Source: Roseateles sp. (lineage in GTDB: Bacteria > Pseudomonadota > Gammaproteobacteria > Burkholderiales > Burkholderiaceae_C). From it: 64,000 nt of DNA. The translations under genes and the position numbers were made by a program. Location: assembly GCA_019234295.1 (NCBI GenBank), contig JAFALK010000073.1, positions 1-64,000 on the forward strand. The letters are read 5' to 3'. Numbering within the stretch: the first letter of the stretch is position 1; each line of letters begins with the position of its first letter. Below are positions 25,942 through 34,608 of the stretch, one piece after another. The notes under the pieces are model-generated. The model worked only from the letters and a program-made list of their open reading frames with translations, did not search any database and was not told the origin of the DNA.

Positions 25942-26688
25942 TTGAAACTTTTTATGTTCGGACAGCTTGATCACTACTGGAGCGGCGGCTTCCTGGCTGC
26001 CAATGCCTTCATCGGCCTCAATCTCGTCGGCGCCTTGCTGCTGGGCATGCTGGTGGGCTATGAGCGCTCCTACAACGGCCGCGCGGCCGGCATGCGCATC
26101 TACGGCCTGGTCTGCATGGCCTCGACGGCACTGACCGTGTTCGTGGGCCATGCGCCGCTGTGGTTCGGCGGCAGCTTTACGGGCGTCTCCGCCGATCCCA
26201 CCCGCGTGGTGCAGGGCATCGTCACCGGCATCGGCTTCCTCGGTGCCGGCGTCATCATGAAGGACGGGCTGAGCATCAGCGGGCTGACGACGGCCGCTTC
26301 CATCTGGGCGACCTCGGCGATCGGCGTGCTGCTGGGCGTGGGTTTCTATGCAGCGGCCCTGCTGCTCGCCCTGCTGTGCATGGTCTCGATGTCGCTGCTG
26401 CACCGGCTGGAGATGCGTCTGCCTGGCCGCATGACACTGGAGGTCGGGCTGAACTTTGGTGCCCACGGCGCGCCGCCTTTCGAGGAACTGGCCACCCAGG
26501 CCGAGGCGCGCGGCTACCAGGTCATGCGCCACAGCCTGCGCATCAGCTTTGCGGACAGCCGGCCCGTCTGGCGCTTCTACGTGGTGGCCCGGGACCGCGC
26601 CCGCGCGGCCTCGACGGTGTCGCTGGCCGAAGACCTGGCCGCGGCTCCCGGCGTCACCAGCTTCAGCATCGTGCCGGTCAGGCTCTAA
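25942..26688 (+). CDS. MgtC/SapB-family inner membrane protein
   Basis: A 248-aa MgtC/SapB-family protein. Four or more hydrophobic helices occupy residues 12-165, with the conserved LVGALLLGMLVGYERSY, GIVTGIGFLGAGVIMKDG and GLTTAASIWATSAIGVLLG segments. A soluble C-terminal domain of about 80 residues follows, as in many MgtC proteins. MgtC family members modulate growth at low magnesium and ATP synthase or phosphate homeostasis. Start: TTG at 25942 keeps the LF.FGQLDHYW beginning typical of close relatives; ATG at 25954 is the alternative. Neither has a clear Shine-Dalgarno sequence. It lies just after the efflux-operon terminator. Confidence 0.85.
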   Translation: MKLFMFGQLDHYWSGGFLAANAFIGLNLVGALLLGMLVGYERSYNGRAAGMRIYGLVCMASTALTVFVGHAPLWFGGSFTGVSADPTRVVQGIVTGIGFLGAGVIMKDGLSISGLTTAASIWATSAIGVLLGVGFYAAALLLALLCMVSMSLLHRLEMRLPGRMTLEVGLNFGAHGAPPFEELATQAEARGYQVMRHSLRISFADSRPVWRFYVVARDRARAASTVSLAEDLAAAPGVTSFSIVPVRL

Positions 26689-26826
26689 CGATCCGACGTG
26701 ATGCGCTCAACCTTGGCGCGAGCAGCGCGCGTCGATCCGCGGTCGCCCGTCAATCGAGAATCGGTCGGCATCGGCCCTCGCTGAAATGCAGGCGGCCATC
26801 ATGGCCAGCTTGAAACGGAACTCACC

Positions 26827-27870
26827 ATGACAGATCCAATCCTTGGCATCGCCCCGCTCGGTTTTCCTTGGAAGACCGTGGACCCTTTCCTCTTTTGCGT
26901 TCATCACGACGACGCCTACCCGCGCGCCAACGGTCGCTACGGCCCCGCAGCCTCGCTGGCCGGGCACCGGATCGGTGCCGACTTCGACAACGCCGACGGC
27001 TGGCGCATGTACCACGGCGAGCGGGTGCCGGGCTTCCCGCCGCATCCGCATCGCGGCTTCGAGACCGTCACCCTGGTGCGCCGCGGCTGGATTGACCATT
27101 CCGATTCGCTGGGCGCCGCGGCTCGCTACGGTGCCGGCGACGTGCAGTGGCTGACCGCCGGCCGTGGCCTGATGCATGCCGAGATGTTCCCGCTGCTCGA
27201 CACCGCAGCGCCCAACCCGCTGGAGCTGTTCCAGATTTGGCTCAACCTGCCGGCGCGCAGCAAGCTGGCGCCGCCACACTTCTCGATGTTCTGGTCCCGG
27301 GACGTGCCGCGCCTGGCGCATGACGGGGTGGAACTGGTCTGCGTGACCGGTGCCCTGCAGGGGCTCGCGGCACCGCCCGTCGCGCCACCCGTCGCGCCGC
27401 CCGTCGCGTCGCCCGTCGCGCCACCTGATTCCTGGGCCGCGGCGGCCGAGCACGAGGTCGCCATCTGGACCCTGGCACTGGAGCCCGGTGCCCGCTTCGC
27501 GCTGCCCGCCGCCACGGGCGCCGCAACGCGCCGTCATCTCTACTTCTTTGCAGGCGAGCAGATGCAGATCGCCACGACGACCCTGGGTGCCCATGCCGCC
27601 ATTGAGCTGGCTGCTCAGACGGATGTTGAACTGCACAACCCGGGCGCCAAGCGCGCGGAGTTGCTGATGCTGCAGGGCCGACCCATTGGCGAGCCGGTCG
27701 TGCAGCACGGACCCTTCGTCATGAATAGCACAGCCGAGGTGCGCCAGGCCTTTGAGGACTTCCAGCGCACCGAGTTCGGTGGATGGCCCTGGCCAGCCGA
27801 GCCGGTCCATGGGCCGGAGCCGCGGCGCTTTGTGCGCCATGCGGACGGCCGCATGGAGGCCCCTGGCTGA
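26827..27870 (+). CDS. Pirin-family cupin protein
   Basis: A 347-aa pirin-like protein with two cupin domains. The N-terminal cupin shows PPHPHRGFETVTLVRRG.IDH (metal-binding His residues) and GDVQWLTAGRGLMHAEM, followed by the second cupin domain. Pirins are iron-binding, some with quercetinase-like activity. Between the domains, near residues 184-199, a run of PVAPPVAPPVASPVAPP comes from four 12-bp tandem units. Family members are about 230-320 aa, so this insertion adds to the length. GGAA upstream supports the ATG at 26827. Confidence 0.88.
   Translation: MTDPILGIAPLGFPWKTVDPFLFCVHHDDAYPRANGRYGPAASLAGHRIGADFDNADGWRMYHGERVPGFPPHPHRGFETVTLVRRGWIDHSDSLGAAARYGAGDVQWLTAGRGLMHAEMFPLLDTAAPNPLELFQIWLNLPARSKLAPPHFSMFWSRDVPRLAHDGVELVCVTGALQGLAAPPVAPPVAPPVASPVAPPDSWAAAAEHEVAIWTLALEPGARFALPAATGAATRRHLYFFAGEQMQIATTTLGAHAAIELAAQTDVELHNPGAKRAELLMLQGRPIGEPVVQHGPFVMNSTAEVRQAFEDFQRTEFGGWPWPAEPVHGPEPRRFVRHADGRMEAPG
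27376..27423 (+). repeat. Four 12-bp tandem units inside the pirin gene
   Basis: CCCGTCGCGCCA, CCCGTCGCGCCG, CCCGTCGCGTCG and CCCGTCGCGCCA are adjacent and in frame, encoding P-V-A-(P/S) repeats in an inter-domain linker. Copy number may vary between strains without breaking the frame. Confidence 0.85.
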
Positions 27871-27885
27871 GCACACCGCTTGATT

Positions 27886-27919
27886 GCCCCGCCTGGAAGC
27901 TGCAGGCCCAAAGCGGGGC
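27886..27919. terminator. Possible bidirectional terminator
   Basis: GCCCCGC (27886-27892) and GCGGGGC (27913-27919) are perfect 7-bp arms around a 20-base loop, in the 93-bp gap between two convergent genes (pirin and the MscS-type channel). There is no T-run, so the assignment is tentative. Confidence 0.3.
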
Positions 27920-27963
27920 GACCAACTGGGGAGAGGTCGAATGCAAGCGGACAGAACCGCGCG

Positions 27964-30186
27964 TCAGGCGGTATGCAGATGCACGTCGTGCTGTGGGAAC
28001 GGCAGCGAAATGCCGGCTTCGGCGAGGCGTGCGTAGATGTCCTGCCGCAGTTCGCTGCCGACCCTTCGGGAGTTCATCTGGTCATCCAGTTCGACCCAGT
28101 ACACCAGCGCAACGTCCAGCGCACTCTGGCCGAAGTCCTCCAGAAAGAACTCGGGGGCAGGATCGGATGCAACATGTGAATGAGCCGCGGCCGCGGCCAG
28201 CAGCAAGGACTGCAACTGAACCAGATTCGTGCCGTAGGCGACACCCAGTCGGAATTCACGCCGGACCAGGCGGTTCGAGTAGGTCCAATTGATCACCTGG
28301 TGCTCGATGAAATTGGCGTTCGGGATCAAGGCCTCCACGCCATTGAAGCCCAGAACCGTAGCAGCCCGTAGGTCGATGGACGTCACATGTCCAGTGATGC
28401 TGCCAAGCTCAACGATGTCGCCCACCCGGATCTTTCGCTCGAACAGCAGGATCAGCCCGCTGATGAAATTCTTGAGCACCGTTTGCGCGCCGAAACCGAC
28501 CCCGATGGCCAGCGCGCCGCCGGCAAAGGCAAACATCGATAGGGGAATCCGCGCCAGGTTGAGGGTCAGCAGCAGCAGGGCGATGCTGAGTCCGATCATG
28601 GACCAGCGCTGAACCATGGATGCGTGGGCGTCGCTAACCTTGAATCTGGCGACCAGCTGGCGTTGAACGAACCTGGACAACCAGGCCAGCAGCCAGTAGC
28701 CCAGCACAAAGGTTGCGACCAGGCCCAGACTCTTGCCCACCGTGACGCCATACTTGACCGTGACCTGGCGACCGTCCACCTCGGTCACGTCCTCGGCAAC
28801 GAGCAGTTCCTGATGCCAGATGCTCGTAGCCACGCCGGCAAGGCTGTCCAGGAGCCAGGCCAACCTGCCGTTGCCCAGTCGGCTCCCCAGCCCGTCCTGG
28901 TCATCGAGCCAGCGTGAGAGTTGCCGCTGCAAGCGCGCGGCCGCGAGCTCGGTGCGTTCATCGGTCGCAGACTGCTGCAACAACAAAGCAAGCAGAGCCT
29001 CCTCGGGGCCGCGCTCTCGCGCGCCGCCAGCCAGGTTTTCGACCCTGGCGCGCTGCGCCCTGATCTCCGCGCTCAGGAGGTCCTGTCGATTGCGGGCCAG
29101 GCTGCGCAAGTCCGCCAGCTTGGTCTTCAGTTCGGTCAGCGCCTCGACCGCCCGCCGGCGCTGCGCCTGGTCGGTGCTGTTGAGCAGGATGCTGCGTCGC
29201 TCCCAGACGTCCCCCGAGACGTTGCTGAGCATTCGCAAATGCTCCAGACCCTTGATGGTCGCTTCGTCTGTCTTCACCATCAGCGCCATGACCAAAGCCT
29301 GGCGGCTGGGGGCACCGCCATGGCTTGCCAGGCGCTCGCGCTCCGCGCGATGTTCGCCCTGCCGTTTGACCAGGCGACTGATCTCTTCTGCAAGACGCTC
29401 GCCGTCCGCGCGTGCGTGAGTCTGCTGAGTTGCCAGTTCTGCGGCCGACAGCTGCTGGTGCGGCAGGACCCTCTCCAGGACCGACTGCAAGTCCGTGCTG
29501 CGCGTCCGCAGCGCTGCCATCTCAAGGCCCAGTCGTCGCAGATCCAGCGATACCAGGGCGATTTCTGCTTCGGCAATCTGTTGCAGAAGGGAAGCAATTT
29601 CCTGCTCTGCATGGGCGCGATTGGCGTCAGGCTCCTTCAGCGGTGACAACGAAGGTTCGGCCGTACGCCGAGCCAAGGCCGCCCTGGCCTTCAGCTGCGC
29701 ATTGAGATTCTGTAGCTCCGTCTGGTTGGCGCGTTGACTGGCTTGTGCGGCGAGCAGCTTTTCCTGCACGCTGTCAAGCTCGTCGCGCAAGGCATCGACG
29801 GCGGAGACCGGGTAGGGTGGCGGAGTCTGAAGTGACTCGACGATCGGGTCCGCGGCGGCCGCAGACTTGGCCGTCGCCTGCAGCAGCGCCAGTTCTTCGA
29901 GCCGTTCGACCCGCTCGCGTTGCAAGTCGAGCAGCCAATCTTGCAAGCGCTGCCTGTCAGACTGCATCGGCGAAGCCTCACGCAATGGCTGCTCCGTCAG
30001 GGCCGAGGCATGCCGTTGCTGCGTCCGTTGAAGCTGCAGCCTCGCCTCTGCGAGCTGTTCAGTCAGACTGGGTTCCGACGCTGTTGCAGCGTGTTCGGCG
30101 GCTCCGGCCACGGCACACAGCAATGCGAATGCCACCGCGGCCAGCCAGCGTAGATGTCTCTGACGGGCGCCTAGCTTCACTTGCAC
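27964..30186 (-). CDS. MscS-type mechanosensitive channel with long periplasmic coiled coil
   Basis: About 740 aa. A signal peptide (LRWLAAVAFALLCAVAGAAEHA) is followed by a periplasmic region of about 350 residues rich in Q/E/R/L, predicted coiled coil, as in MscK/YbdG-like large MscS proteins. Several membrane helices and the MscS pore domain follow: FAGGALAIGVGFGAQTVLKN, then SGLILLFERKIRVGDIVEL and NANFIEHQVINWTYSNRLVR. It releases solutes on hypo-osmotic shock. The open frame extends to 30537, but that part overlaps an RRM gene in another frame, so GTG at 30186 (or 30180) is the likely start. It lies 14 bp after the RRM gene. Confidence 0.82.
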   Translation of the reverse strand: MQVKLGARQRHLRWLAAVAFALLCAVAGAAEHAATASEPSLTEQLAEARLQLQRTQQRHASALTEQPLREASPMQSDRQRLQDWLLDLQRERVERLEELALLQATAKSAAAADPIVESLQTPPPYPVSAVDALRDELDSVQEKLLAAQASQRANQTELQNLNAQLKARAALARRTAEPSLSPLKEPDANRAHAEQEIASLLQQIAEAEIALVSLDLRRLGLEMAALRTRSTDLQSVLERVLPHQQLSAAELATQQTHARADGERLAEEISRLVKRQGEHRAERERLASHGGAPSRQALVMALMVKTDEATIKGLEHLRMLSNVSGDVWERRSILLNSTDQAQRRRAVEALTELKTKLADLRSLARNRQDLLSAEIRAQRARVENLAGGARERGPEEALLALLLQQSATDERTELAAARLQRQLSRWLDDQDGLGSRLGNGRLAWLLDSLAGVATSIWHQELLVAEDVTEVDGRQVTVKYGVTVGKSLGLVATFVLGYWLLAWLSRFVQRQLVARFKVSDAHASMVQRWSMIGLSIALLLLTLNLARIPLSMFAFAGGALAIGVGFGAQTVLKNFISGLILLFERKIRVGDIVELGSITGHVTSIDLRAATVLGFNGVEALIPNANFIEHQVINWTYSNRLVRREFRLGVAYGTNLVQLQSLLLAAAAAHSHVASDPAPEFFLEDFGQSALDVALVYWVELDDQMNSRRVGSELRQDIYARLAEAGISLPFPQHDVHLHTA

Positions 30187-30200
30187 GAGTGTTGGAAGGT

Positions 30201-30443
30201 TCAACGAATCAATGCATGCGCGCTGACGAGGGATCCATGCCGCCAGATGCGTCGAATGCGGGAGATGATGAAAGCGGCCGTGGCGTCCGTGATATCCATT
30301 TCGACCACGGCGCATGCAGGCGCTTTGCCTGCCGACTCTTCGCAAAGAGTGACCTTGCAGACCTGACCAAAACGGCCGAGCCAGTCCTGAATGTCGCCCT
30401 CCGTCGCAGAAGCACCCAGACCCAACAGTAGGAGTTTTTTCAT
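30201..30443 (-). CDS. Small RRM-like RNA-binding protein
   Basis: An 80-aa protein beginning MKKLLLLGLGASATEGDIQD at the ATG 30441-30443, with AAGG 8 bases upstream. The pattern fits a single RNA recognition motif: beta-1 KLLLLGL, helix with DIQDWLGRFG, beta-2 VCKVTL, a charged loop and ACAVVEMDI. The canonical aromatic residues of RNP1/RNP2 are not clear, so RNA binding is inferred from fold similarity. Family members are typical small betaproteobacterial RRM proteins. It sits directly upstream of the mechanosensitive channel gene on the same strand. Confidence 0.65.
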   Translation of the reverse strand: MKKLLLLGLGASATEGDIQDWLGRFGQVCKVTLCEESAGKAPACAVVEMDITDATAAFIISRIRRIWRHGSLVSAHALIR

Positions 30444-30572
30444 TGGAAAGACCTTGGCATGCCGGATCGGTGCGTGCCCGACCGTGTGGGTCGTGTCGGC
30501 TGACCGGCTTGGCTTGTGTGGAGCCGGCTGCGGACAAGATTGATCGCCGACAGGCTCCGGTGTCATGTGACT

Positions 30573-30600
30573 ATCATAATGACAAAGATGTCATTATGAT
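30573..30600. promoter_or_regulatory. Perfect palindromic operator, TetR type
   Basis: ATCATAATGACA (30573-30584), spacer AAGA, TGTCATTATGAT (30589-30600): perfect 12-bp arms. The core ATGACA-N4-TGTCAT is the same as that in the TetR/FadL divergent promoter at 53713-53728. It is probably bound by that regulator or a close homologue. The nearest downstream minus-strand gene is the RRM gene, 130 bp away. Confidence 0.6.
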
Positions 30601-30672
30601 TAACACCGTGGCGCTCGGCGTGGCGCTCGGCGCCTGCTCGCGTCGACAAGCGTGACGGAGTTGGATTTCCGG

Positions 30673-30705
30673 GAGCCTTGAGGCCAGGCAGATGCCTCGA
30701 GGCTC
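30673..30705. terminator. Strong hairpin after aromatic cluster A
   Basis: GAGCCTTGAGGC (30673-30684) pairs with GCCTCGAGGCTC (30694-30705), 12 bp with one T-G wobble and a 9-base loop. It lies about 130 bp past the end of the minus-strand hydroxylase operon. There is no U-run on either strand, so a classical intrinsic terminator is uncertain. Confidence 0.4.
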
Positions 30706-30831
30706 TCGTCGCGAGCGAAGCGGCCCGCTACGGTACTTGCGACGCGCAGTGACCGACCCCTGACGACGACTGCGCGCACTCAGGCCATGACTGCGGGCGC
30801 TCGGCGGGACAGGGGCCTGGGAGACGCAAGG

Positions 30832-31215
30832 CTAGGCGGCGGGCCGCGCGAACTTCATCACCTCGTTGAACCACAGCGCGACCATGAAGCGGCCGTGCAT
30901 CCTGCAGCCGCCCAGCTCGAAGGCGCGCAGGAGGTCGGTCTCGTCACCACTGGTCATGGCGGCCACGGCCGTGTGGCCATCGCGCCAGATCTGGGTCAGG
31001 TCCGGATGGGGATGCAGTCCCATGCGCAGATCGATGCGGCCGCTGCCGACGACGAAGTGACCCCCCGCGCCGCGGGCCGTCTGGATCTGCAGCACATGGC
31101 TGTCCTGGGCGATCATGGCGCGCACTCGCGGGGCTCGCCGCTGGGCTCGACGGATCAGCAACAAGGTGACGCGCAGCAGCAGGCGCAGCTTGATGTTTCC
31201 GCTCAGGTCGTTCAT
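30832..31215 (-). CDS. Small protein of the hydroxylase operon, SCP2-like
   Basis: A 127-aa protein starting MNDLSGNIKLRLLLR, with GGAG 8 bases before the ATG. The pattern of a hydrophobic-basic helix, then HVLQIQT..GGHFVVGSG.IDLRMGLHPHPD and a helical C-terminus is reminiscent of sterol-carrier (SCP2-like) lipid-binding domains; I am not certain of the family. It is the third gene of the minus-strand operon after two FAD hydroxylases, with 13 bp between the preceding stop and this start. A role in binding a hydrophobic substrate is inferred from context. Confidence 0.6.
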   Translation of the reverse strand: MNDLSGNIKLRLLLRVTLLLIRRAQRRAPRVRAMIAQDSHVLQIQTARGAGGHFVVGSGRIDLRMGLHPHPDLTQIWRDGHTAVAAMTSGDETDLLRAFELGGCRMHGRFMVALWFNEVMKFARPAA

Positions 31216-31228
31216 GGTCTTCTCCGGT

Positions 31229-32872
31229 TCAGGTCGCACCGCGAACCCGGTCGATCAGGGGGGCGGGCTCGGACGGCAGCTCGTCACCTGCCCAGGCGAT
31301 GTGTTGGTCGGGGCGAAGCAGCAGCCAGCGCCAGCCGTACAGACTTGCCAGGTGGGCCTCGGGCACTTCCAGCAGGGTCATGGGTACGCCCTTGTCTTTG
31401 GCCGCATCGATGAACGCCGTGGTCTGGTCAGCACGTGCGCCCAGGCAGACCAGGGTCAGGCCGCGGCGGTCCAGCTGATCGAGCAAGGACTGGCCATCGC
31501 TGCGCCAGCCGTTCGGCAGCCGTGCGCCGGGCACCGCGACTGGCTGGTAGCTCGCCGGATCACACGGCGCACCGCCGGCGCCAGCGCCGACGATGAGCGG
31601 GGAGTCCTCGTAGCGGTAGCCCAGCTCGATGCCCATCGATTCGTACAGCCGCGTAACCTTGGCGACGAAGGTGCCGGCCACGACCGTGCGAGCCTGGCCG
31701 CCAGCGGGGCCGGGATCCAGAAGTTGGTCGGGAATGTCGAACAGCGACTCGAAGACCGACGCCGCGTTCTCCTTGACATGGTCCCGGTTGCGGCGTGCGG
31801 CGGGCAGGCGCTCAGCCTCGTAGCTGCTCATCAGGCGAGGGCCTCCCCAGCCGCTGACGCAAGCCGCCAGCTTCCAGGCCAGGTTGTGGGCCTCCAGCAG
31901 GCCGGTGTTCATGCCCAGGCCACCGGTGGGCATGTACTGGTGCGCCGCATCGCCCGCAATGAAGACCCGGCCGCGGCCATAGCTGTTGGCCACCAGGAAC
32001 TGCGGCCGCCATGCCCCCGATTGCACCAGCTCGAACGGGATGTCCCGGCCGATGGCGGCCGCGATGACGTTTTGCACCGTCTCGCCGTCGCGTGGTGCGA
32101 AAGGGCGGTGCAGCACGAAGTCGCTGCGGCTGGCGTCGGGCGAGACGACCAGGCCGCTGAACTGCGGGCGCAGCAGCCACGTATGCCAGTAGGGTTCGTG
32201 TTTCAGGAAAGTCGCCGCCAGGGCCTCCGAGCGGAAATGCGCGATGAACAGCTCGCCCACCAGATCGCGCGTGTCCTCGTAGTCGAAGTTGAGGAACTGG
32301 CGCACCCGGCTGGACGGGCCGTCGCAGCCGATCAGGTACAGGCAGCGCACCTGGCGCGAGCGGCCCTCGGGGCCCTGGATCATGGCGGTGACGCCGGCCT
32401 CGTCCTGTTCGAAGCCGAACAGGCTCCAGCCGAACTCGACGCGGGCCTCGGGCTCCGCCCGAGCCGCCTCGAGAAGCACAGGCTCGAGCTGCATCTGCGC
32501 GATGCGCTGCATGGTCTCCAGCGGCAGGCTACCGTCCTGGCAGTCGCGGGCCAGCGCATTGGCATCGTCGGCGGAACGATAGATCGGATGGCGGTCGGAC
32601 AGCACCGTGTAGAAGGGCCCGCTGGCCGAGGCAGCCACGGCCACATGCTGGTTGGCCTGGCGCGGGTTGCCGGCGGCGCGTACCGCATCGGCCAGGCCGA
32701 ACTGGCGCAGCACCTCCATGGAGCGGCCGTTGACCACGTCGAGTTTGGGATGCGTGGTCGTCTGAAGCCGCTCGTTGACCAGCATCGAGCGAACGCCGAG
32801 CTTGCTGAGCATCACGGACAGCGCCAAGCCGACCGGGCCGCCGCCGACGATGAGGACGGGGGTGGTGATCAT
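31229..32872 (-). CDS. FAD-dependent aromatic hydroxylase (cluster A, second gene)
   Basis: A 547-aa class A flavoprotein monooxygenase (PheA/MhpA/TetX superfamily). The FAD-binding GGGPVG lies near residues 10-15, the DG motif is CDGPSS, and the second FAD motif is GRVFIAGDAAHQYMPTGGLG. A C-terminal thioredoxin-like domain runs from about residue 420, as in phenol hydroxylase-like enzymes. The reaction is NAD(P)H- and O2-dependent hydroxylation of an aromatic ring; the substrate is not evident. The ATG overlaps the stop of the upstream hydroxylase by 4 bases, so both are coupled. The two hydroxylases are only distantly similar. Confidence 0.88.
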   Translation of the reverse strand: MITTPVLIVGGGPVGLALSVMLSKLGVRSMLVNERLQTTTHPKLDVVNGRSMEVLRQFGLADAVRAAGNPRQANQHVAVAASASGPFYTVLSDRHPIYRSADDANALARDCQDGSLPLETMQRIAQMQLEPVLLEAARAEPEARVEFGWSLFGFEQDEAGVTAMIQGPEGRSRQVRCLYLIGCDGPSSRVRQFLNFDYEDTRDLVGELFIAHFRSEALAATFLKHEPYWHTWLLRPQFSGLVVSPDASRSDFVLHRPFAPRDGETVQNVIAAAIGRDIPFELVQSGAWRPQFLVANSYGRGRVFIAGDAAHQYMPTGGLGMNTGLLEAHNLAWKLAACVSGWGGPRLMSSYEAERLPAARRNRDHVKENAASVFESLFDIPDQLLDPGPAGGQARTVVAGTFVAKVTRLYESMGIELGYRYEDSPLIVGAGAGGAPCDPASYQPVAVPGARLPNGWRSDGQSLLDQLDRRGLTLVCLGARADQTTAFIDAAKDKGVPMTLLEVPEAHLASLYGWRWLLLRPDQHIAWAGDELPSEPAPLIDRVRGAT

Positions 32873-34503
32873 GCGGCCTCCACGTAGTCGCTGCAGAACT
32901 CTTTGCCGGGTATGTGGGGGTCTGGCATGAAGCGCGTGCCCAGGCTGGCGACCAGCGAGACGAAATCCTCGCTTCGGCCGGCATCATGGATGTAGCGGTC
33001 GGGACGGACCAGAATGAAGTCGAGCCGATGCTGGCGAAACAGGCGCTGCAGCGTGCCGCTGCGGTCGCCGATCGAGCCCGGCTCGCTGGGATCGCCCACG
33101 GGGAGTACACGCAGCGGCAGGCGCTGCGCCAGCTCCGCCAATGCCCTCGCGTCCAGTGCGGAGCCGCCCCGCAAGGTCAGCAGCGCGAAGCCCGGACCGA
33201 GCAGCTCGTCGAGCAGCAGCTGGCGCCCGTCCGCGGCCTGCACCTTGGGTTGCGGCAGCAGATGGCCGGCCAAAGCCGGCCGCAGGCGGCCGAACGAGCC
33301 CGCCGTGATCGGCCGCTTGCGGTTGGCGGTGTTCATCAGCCAACGGTTCAACAGCGGCACTCGACCGACCGGCCGCAGCAGGAACTGGTTGCGCAGCCAG
33401 GCGACGAGGCGGCTGCGCGTCTGGATGATGCGGCCGAGGAACATCGCACCCTGAATGATTTCCATGACATGCTGGCCGCGTTCGTCCTCGTAGTCCTGCA
33501 GCACCTGGTCGTCCGCCCGCCCGGCCAGCAGCAGGTCGAGGCGCCAGGCCAGCGCATGGGCGTCGCGCAGGCCCGAACACATGCCCTGGCCGAGAAAGGG
33601 AGGCATCTGGTGGGCCGAATCGCCAGCCAGCAGCACGCGGCCCGCTCGCCAGCGTCGGGCCCACAGCGCATGAAAGCGGTAATGTGCGATCCGGTTGATC
33701 TCGACCTGGTCGGGATTGACGAAGGGCGCCAGCTGGCGGCGTACGCGCGCCGGGTCGGTGGCTGTCTTCTCGTCGGCGCCGTCCACCACCATGAACTGCC
33801 ATTCGTAATAGGGGCCCGCCAGCGGCACGTAGGTCACCGGCTGGGTCGGATCGCAGACCTGGCGGTGGCGTTTGGGCAGGCTGGCGTTCTTGCGTCCGGT
33901 GACGGTGCGGGTGTCGACCACGACCCAGGCCTCGTCGAAGTCGGCGCTGGCGAGCTCGATGCCCGAGGCGCGCCTCACGAAACTGCGGCCGCCGTCGCAG
34001 CCGATCAGCCATTGCGCAGCCACCCGAAGCGTCGCGCCGGCCTCGTTCTCGGCCTGCAGGCTCACGCCCTCGGCCTGCGACTGCAGCGCGGTGACGCGCC
34101 AGCCGAGCAATGTGCGCACCTGCGGGAATCGTCGCAGCCCCTCGCGCAGCTGGCGCTCCAGCGTGGGCTGATGGAACCACCAGGCGCCGGCATGCCCGTA
34201 GCGACGGTCCTGGTTGCCGACGCTCAGGCGAGCCACGGGCGCGCGGCCGGGCTTGAGCAGCAGTTCCATATCCTCGAAGCTCTCCGCGCTGGCGGCGATG
34301 GCCTCGGCCAGACCGGCGTCCTGGAAGATGCGCATGGCCTCGTCGTCGAAATGAACCGCCTTGGGGGCGTAGTAAATGTCCTCGTCGCGCTCCAGGCAGA
34401 TCACCGAGCGGCCCCGTTGGCCGAGCAGGTTGGCGAGCACGGCGCCGGTGGGGCCGAGGCCGACGATGGCAACCTCACAGGCCAGGCTGGGATTGGCATT
34501 CAT
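32869..34503 (-). CDS. MhpA-like FAD hydroxylase (cluster A, first gene)
   Basis: A 544-aa class A flavin monooxygenase related to 3-(3-hydroxyphenyl)propionate hydroxylase MhpA. Motifs: GLGPTG (FAD, about 15-20), ERDEDIYYAPKAVHFDDEAM, the DG motif GCDGGRS, and RVLLAGDSAHQMPPFLGQGM. Family length is about 530-590 aa. It is the promoter-proximal gene of cluster A and starts with an ATG at 34501-34503, with GGAGACAAC upstream. A palindromic operator at 34523-34542 and a divergent TetR gene indicate repression lifted by an aromatic effector. Confidence 0.88.
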   Translation of the reverse strand: MNANPSLACEVAIVGLGPTGAVLANLLGQRGRSVICLERDEDIYYAPKAVHFDDEAMRIFQDAGLAEAIAASAESFEDMELLLKPGRAPVARLSVGNQDRRYGHAGAWWFHQPTLERQLREGLRRFPQVRTLLGWRVTALQSQAEGVSLQAENEAGATLRVAAQWLIGCDGGRSFVRRASGIELASADFDEAWVVVDTRTVTGRKNASLPKRHRQVCDPTQPVTYVPLAGPYYEWQFMVVDGADEKTATDPARVRRQLAPFVNPDQVEINRIAHYRFHALWARRWRAGRVLLAGDSAHQMPPFLGQGMCSGLRDAHALAWRLDLLLAGRADDQVLQDYEDERGQHVMEIIQGAMFLGRIIQTRSRLVAWLRNQFLLRPVGRVPLLNRWLMNTANRKRPITAGSFGRLRPALAGHLLPQPKVQAADGRQLLLDELLGPGFALLTLRGGSALDARALAELAQRLPLRVLPVGDPSEPGSIGDRSGTLQRLFRQHRLDFILVRPDRYIHDAGRSEDFVSLVASLGTRFMPDPHIPGKEFCSDYVEAA

Positions 34504-34522
34504 GTTGTCTCCATTGTTTTGT

Positions 34523-34542
34523 ATTGAACATTAGTGTTCAAT
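34523..34542. promoter_or_regulatory. TetR-type operator O1 of cluster A
   Basis: ATTGAACA (34523-34530), TTAG, TGTTCAAT (34535-34542): perfect 8-bp arms, 20 bp from the hydroxylase start. The location suits repression of the hydroxylase operon by the divergent TetR protein. Confidence 0.75.
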
Positions 34543-34608
34543 TTAATGCAGACAAATGCATTGGTTAAAACCCGAGTACCGTCCGATTCATTGCAGAATC
34601 GCTCTGTT

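Larger units (their letters stand above)
30444..30831. other. 388-bp intergenic region with orphan operator and hairpin
   Basis: No convincing gene is seen. It holds a perfect palindrome (30573-30600), an ATG-initiated 19-codon frame at 30598-30657 (MINTVALGVALGACSRRQA) immediately after it, which may be a gene remnant, and a strong imperfect hairpin (30673-30705). Both flanking genes are on the minus strand. Confidence 0.5.

Noticed and set aside
27376-27423. Repeats considered as a CRISPR array
   Set aside because: Units are 12 bp, adjacent without spacers and in frame in the pirin gene.
30187-30537. N-terminal extension of the MscS-type channel
   Set aside because: It overlaps the RRM gene in another frame and lies before the signal peptide.
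30765-30794. Further copy of the GACGACTT motif
   Set aside because: It reads GACGACTGC with ACTG shifted by two bases, and no plus-strand gene follows.
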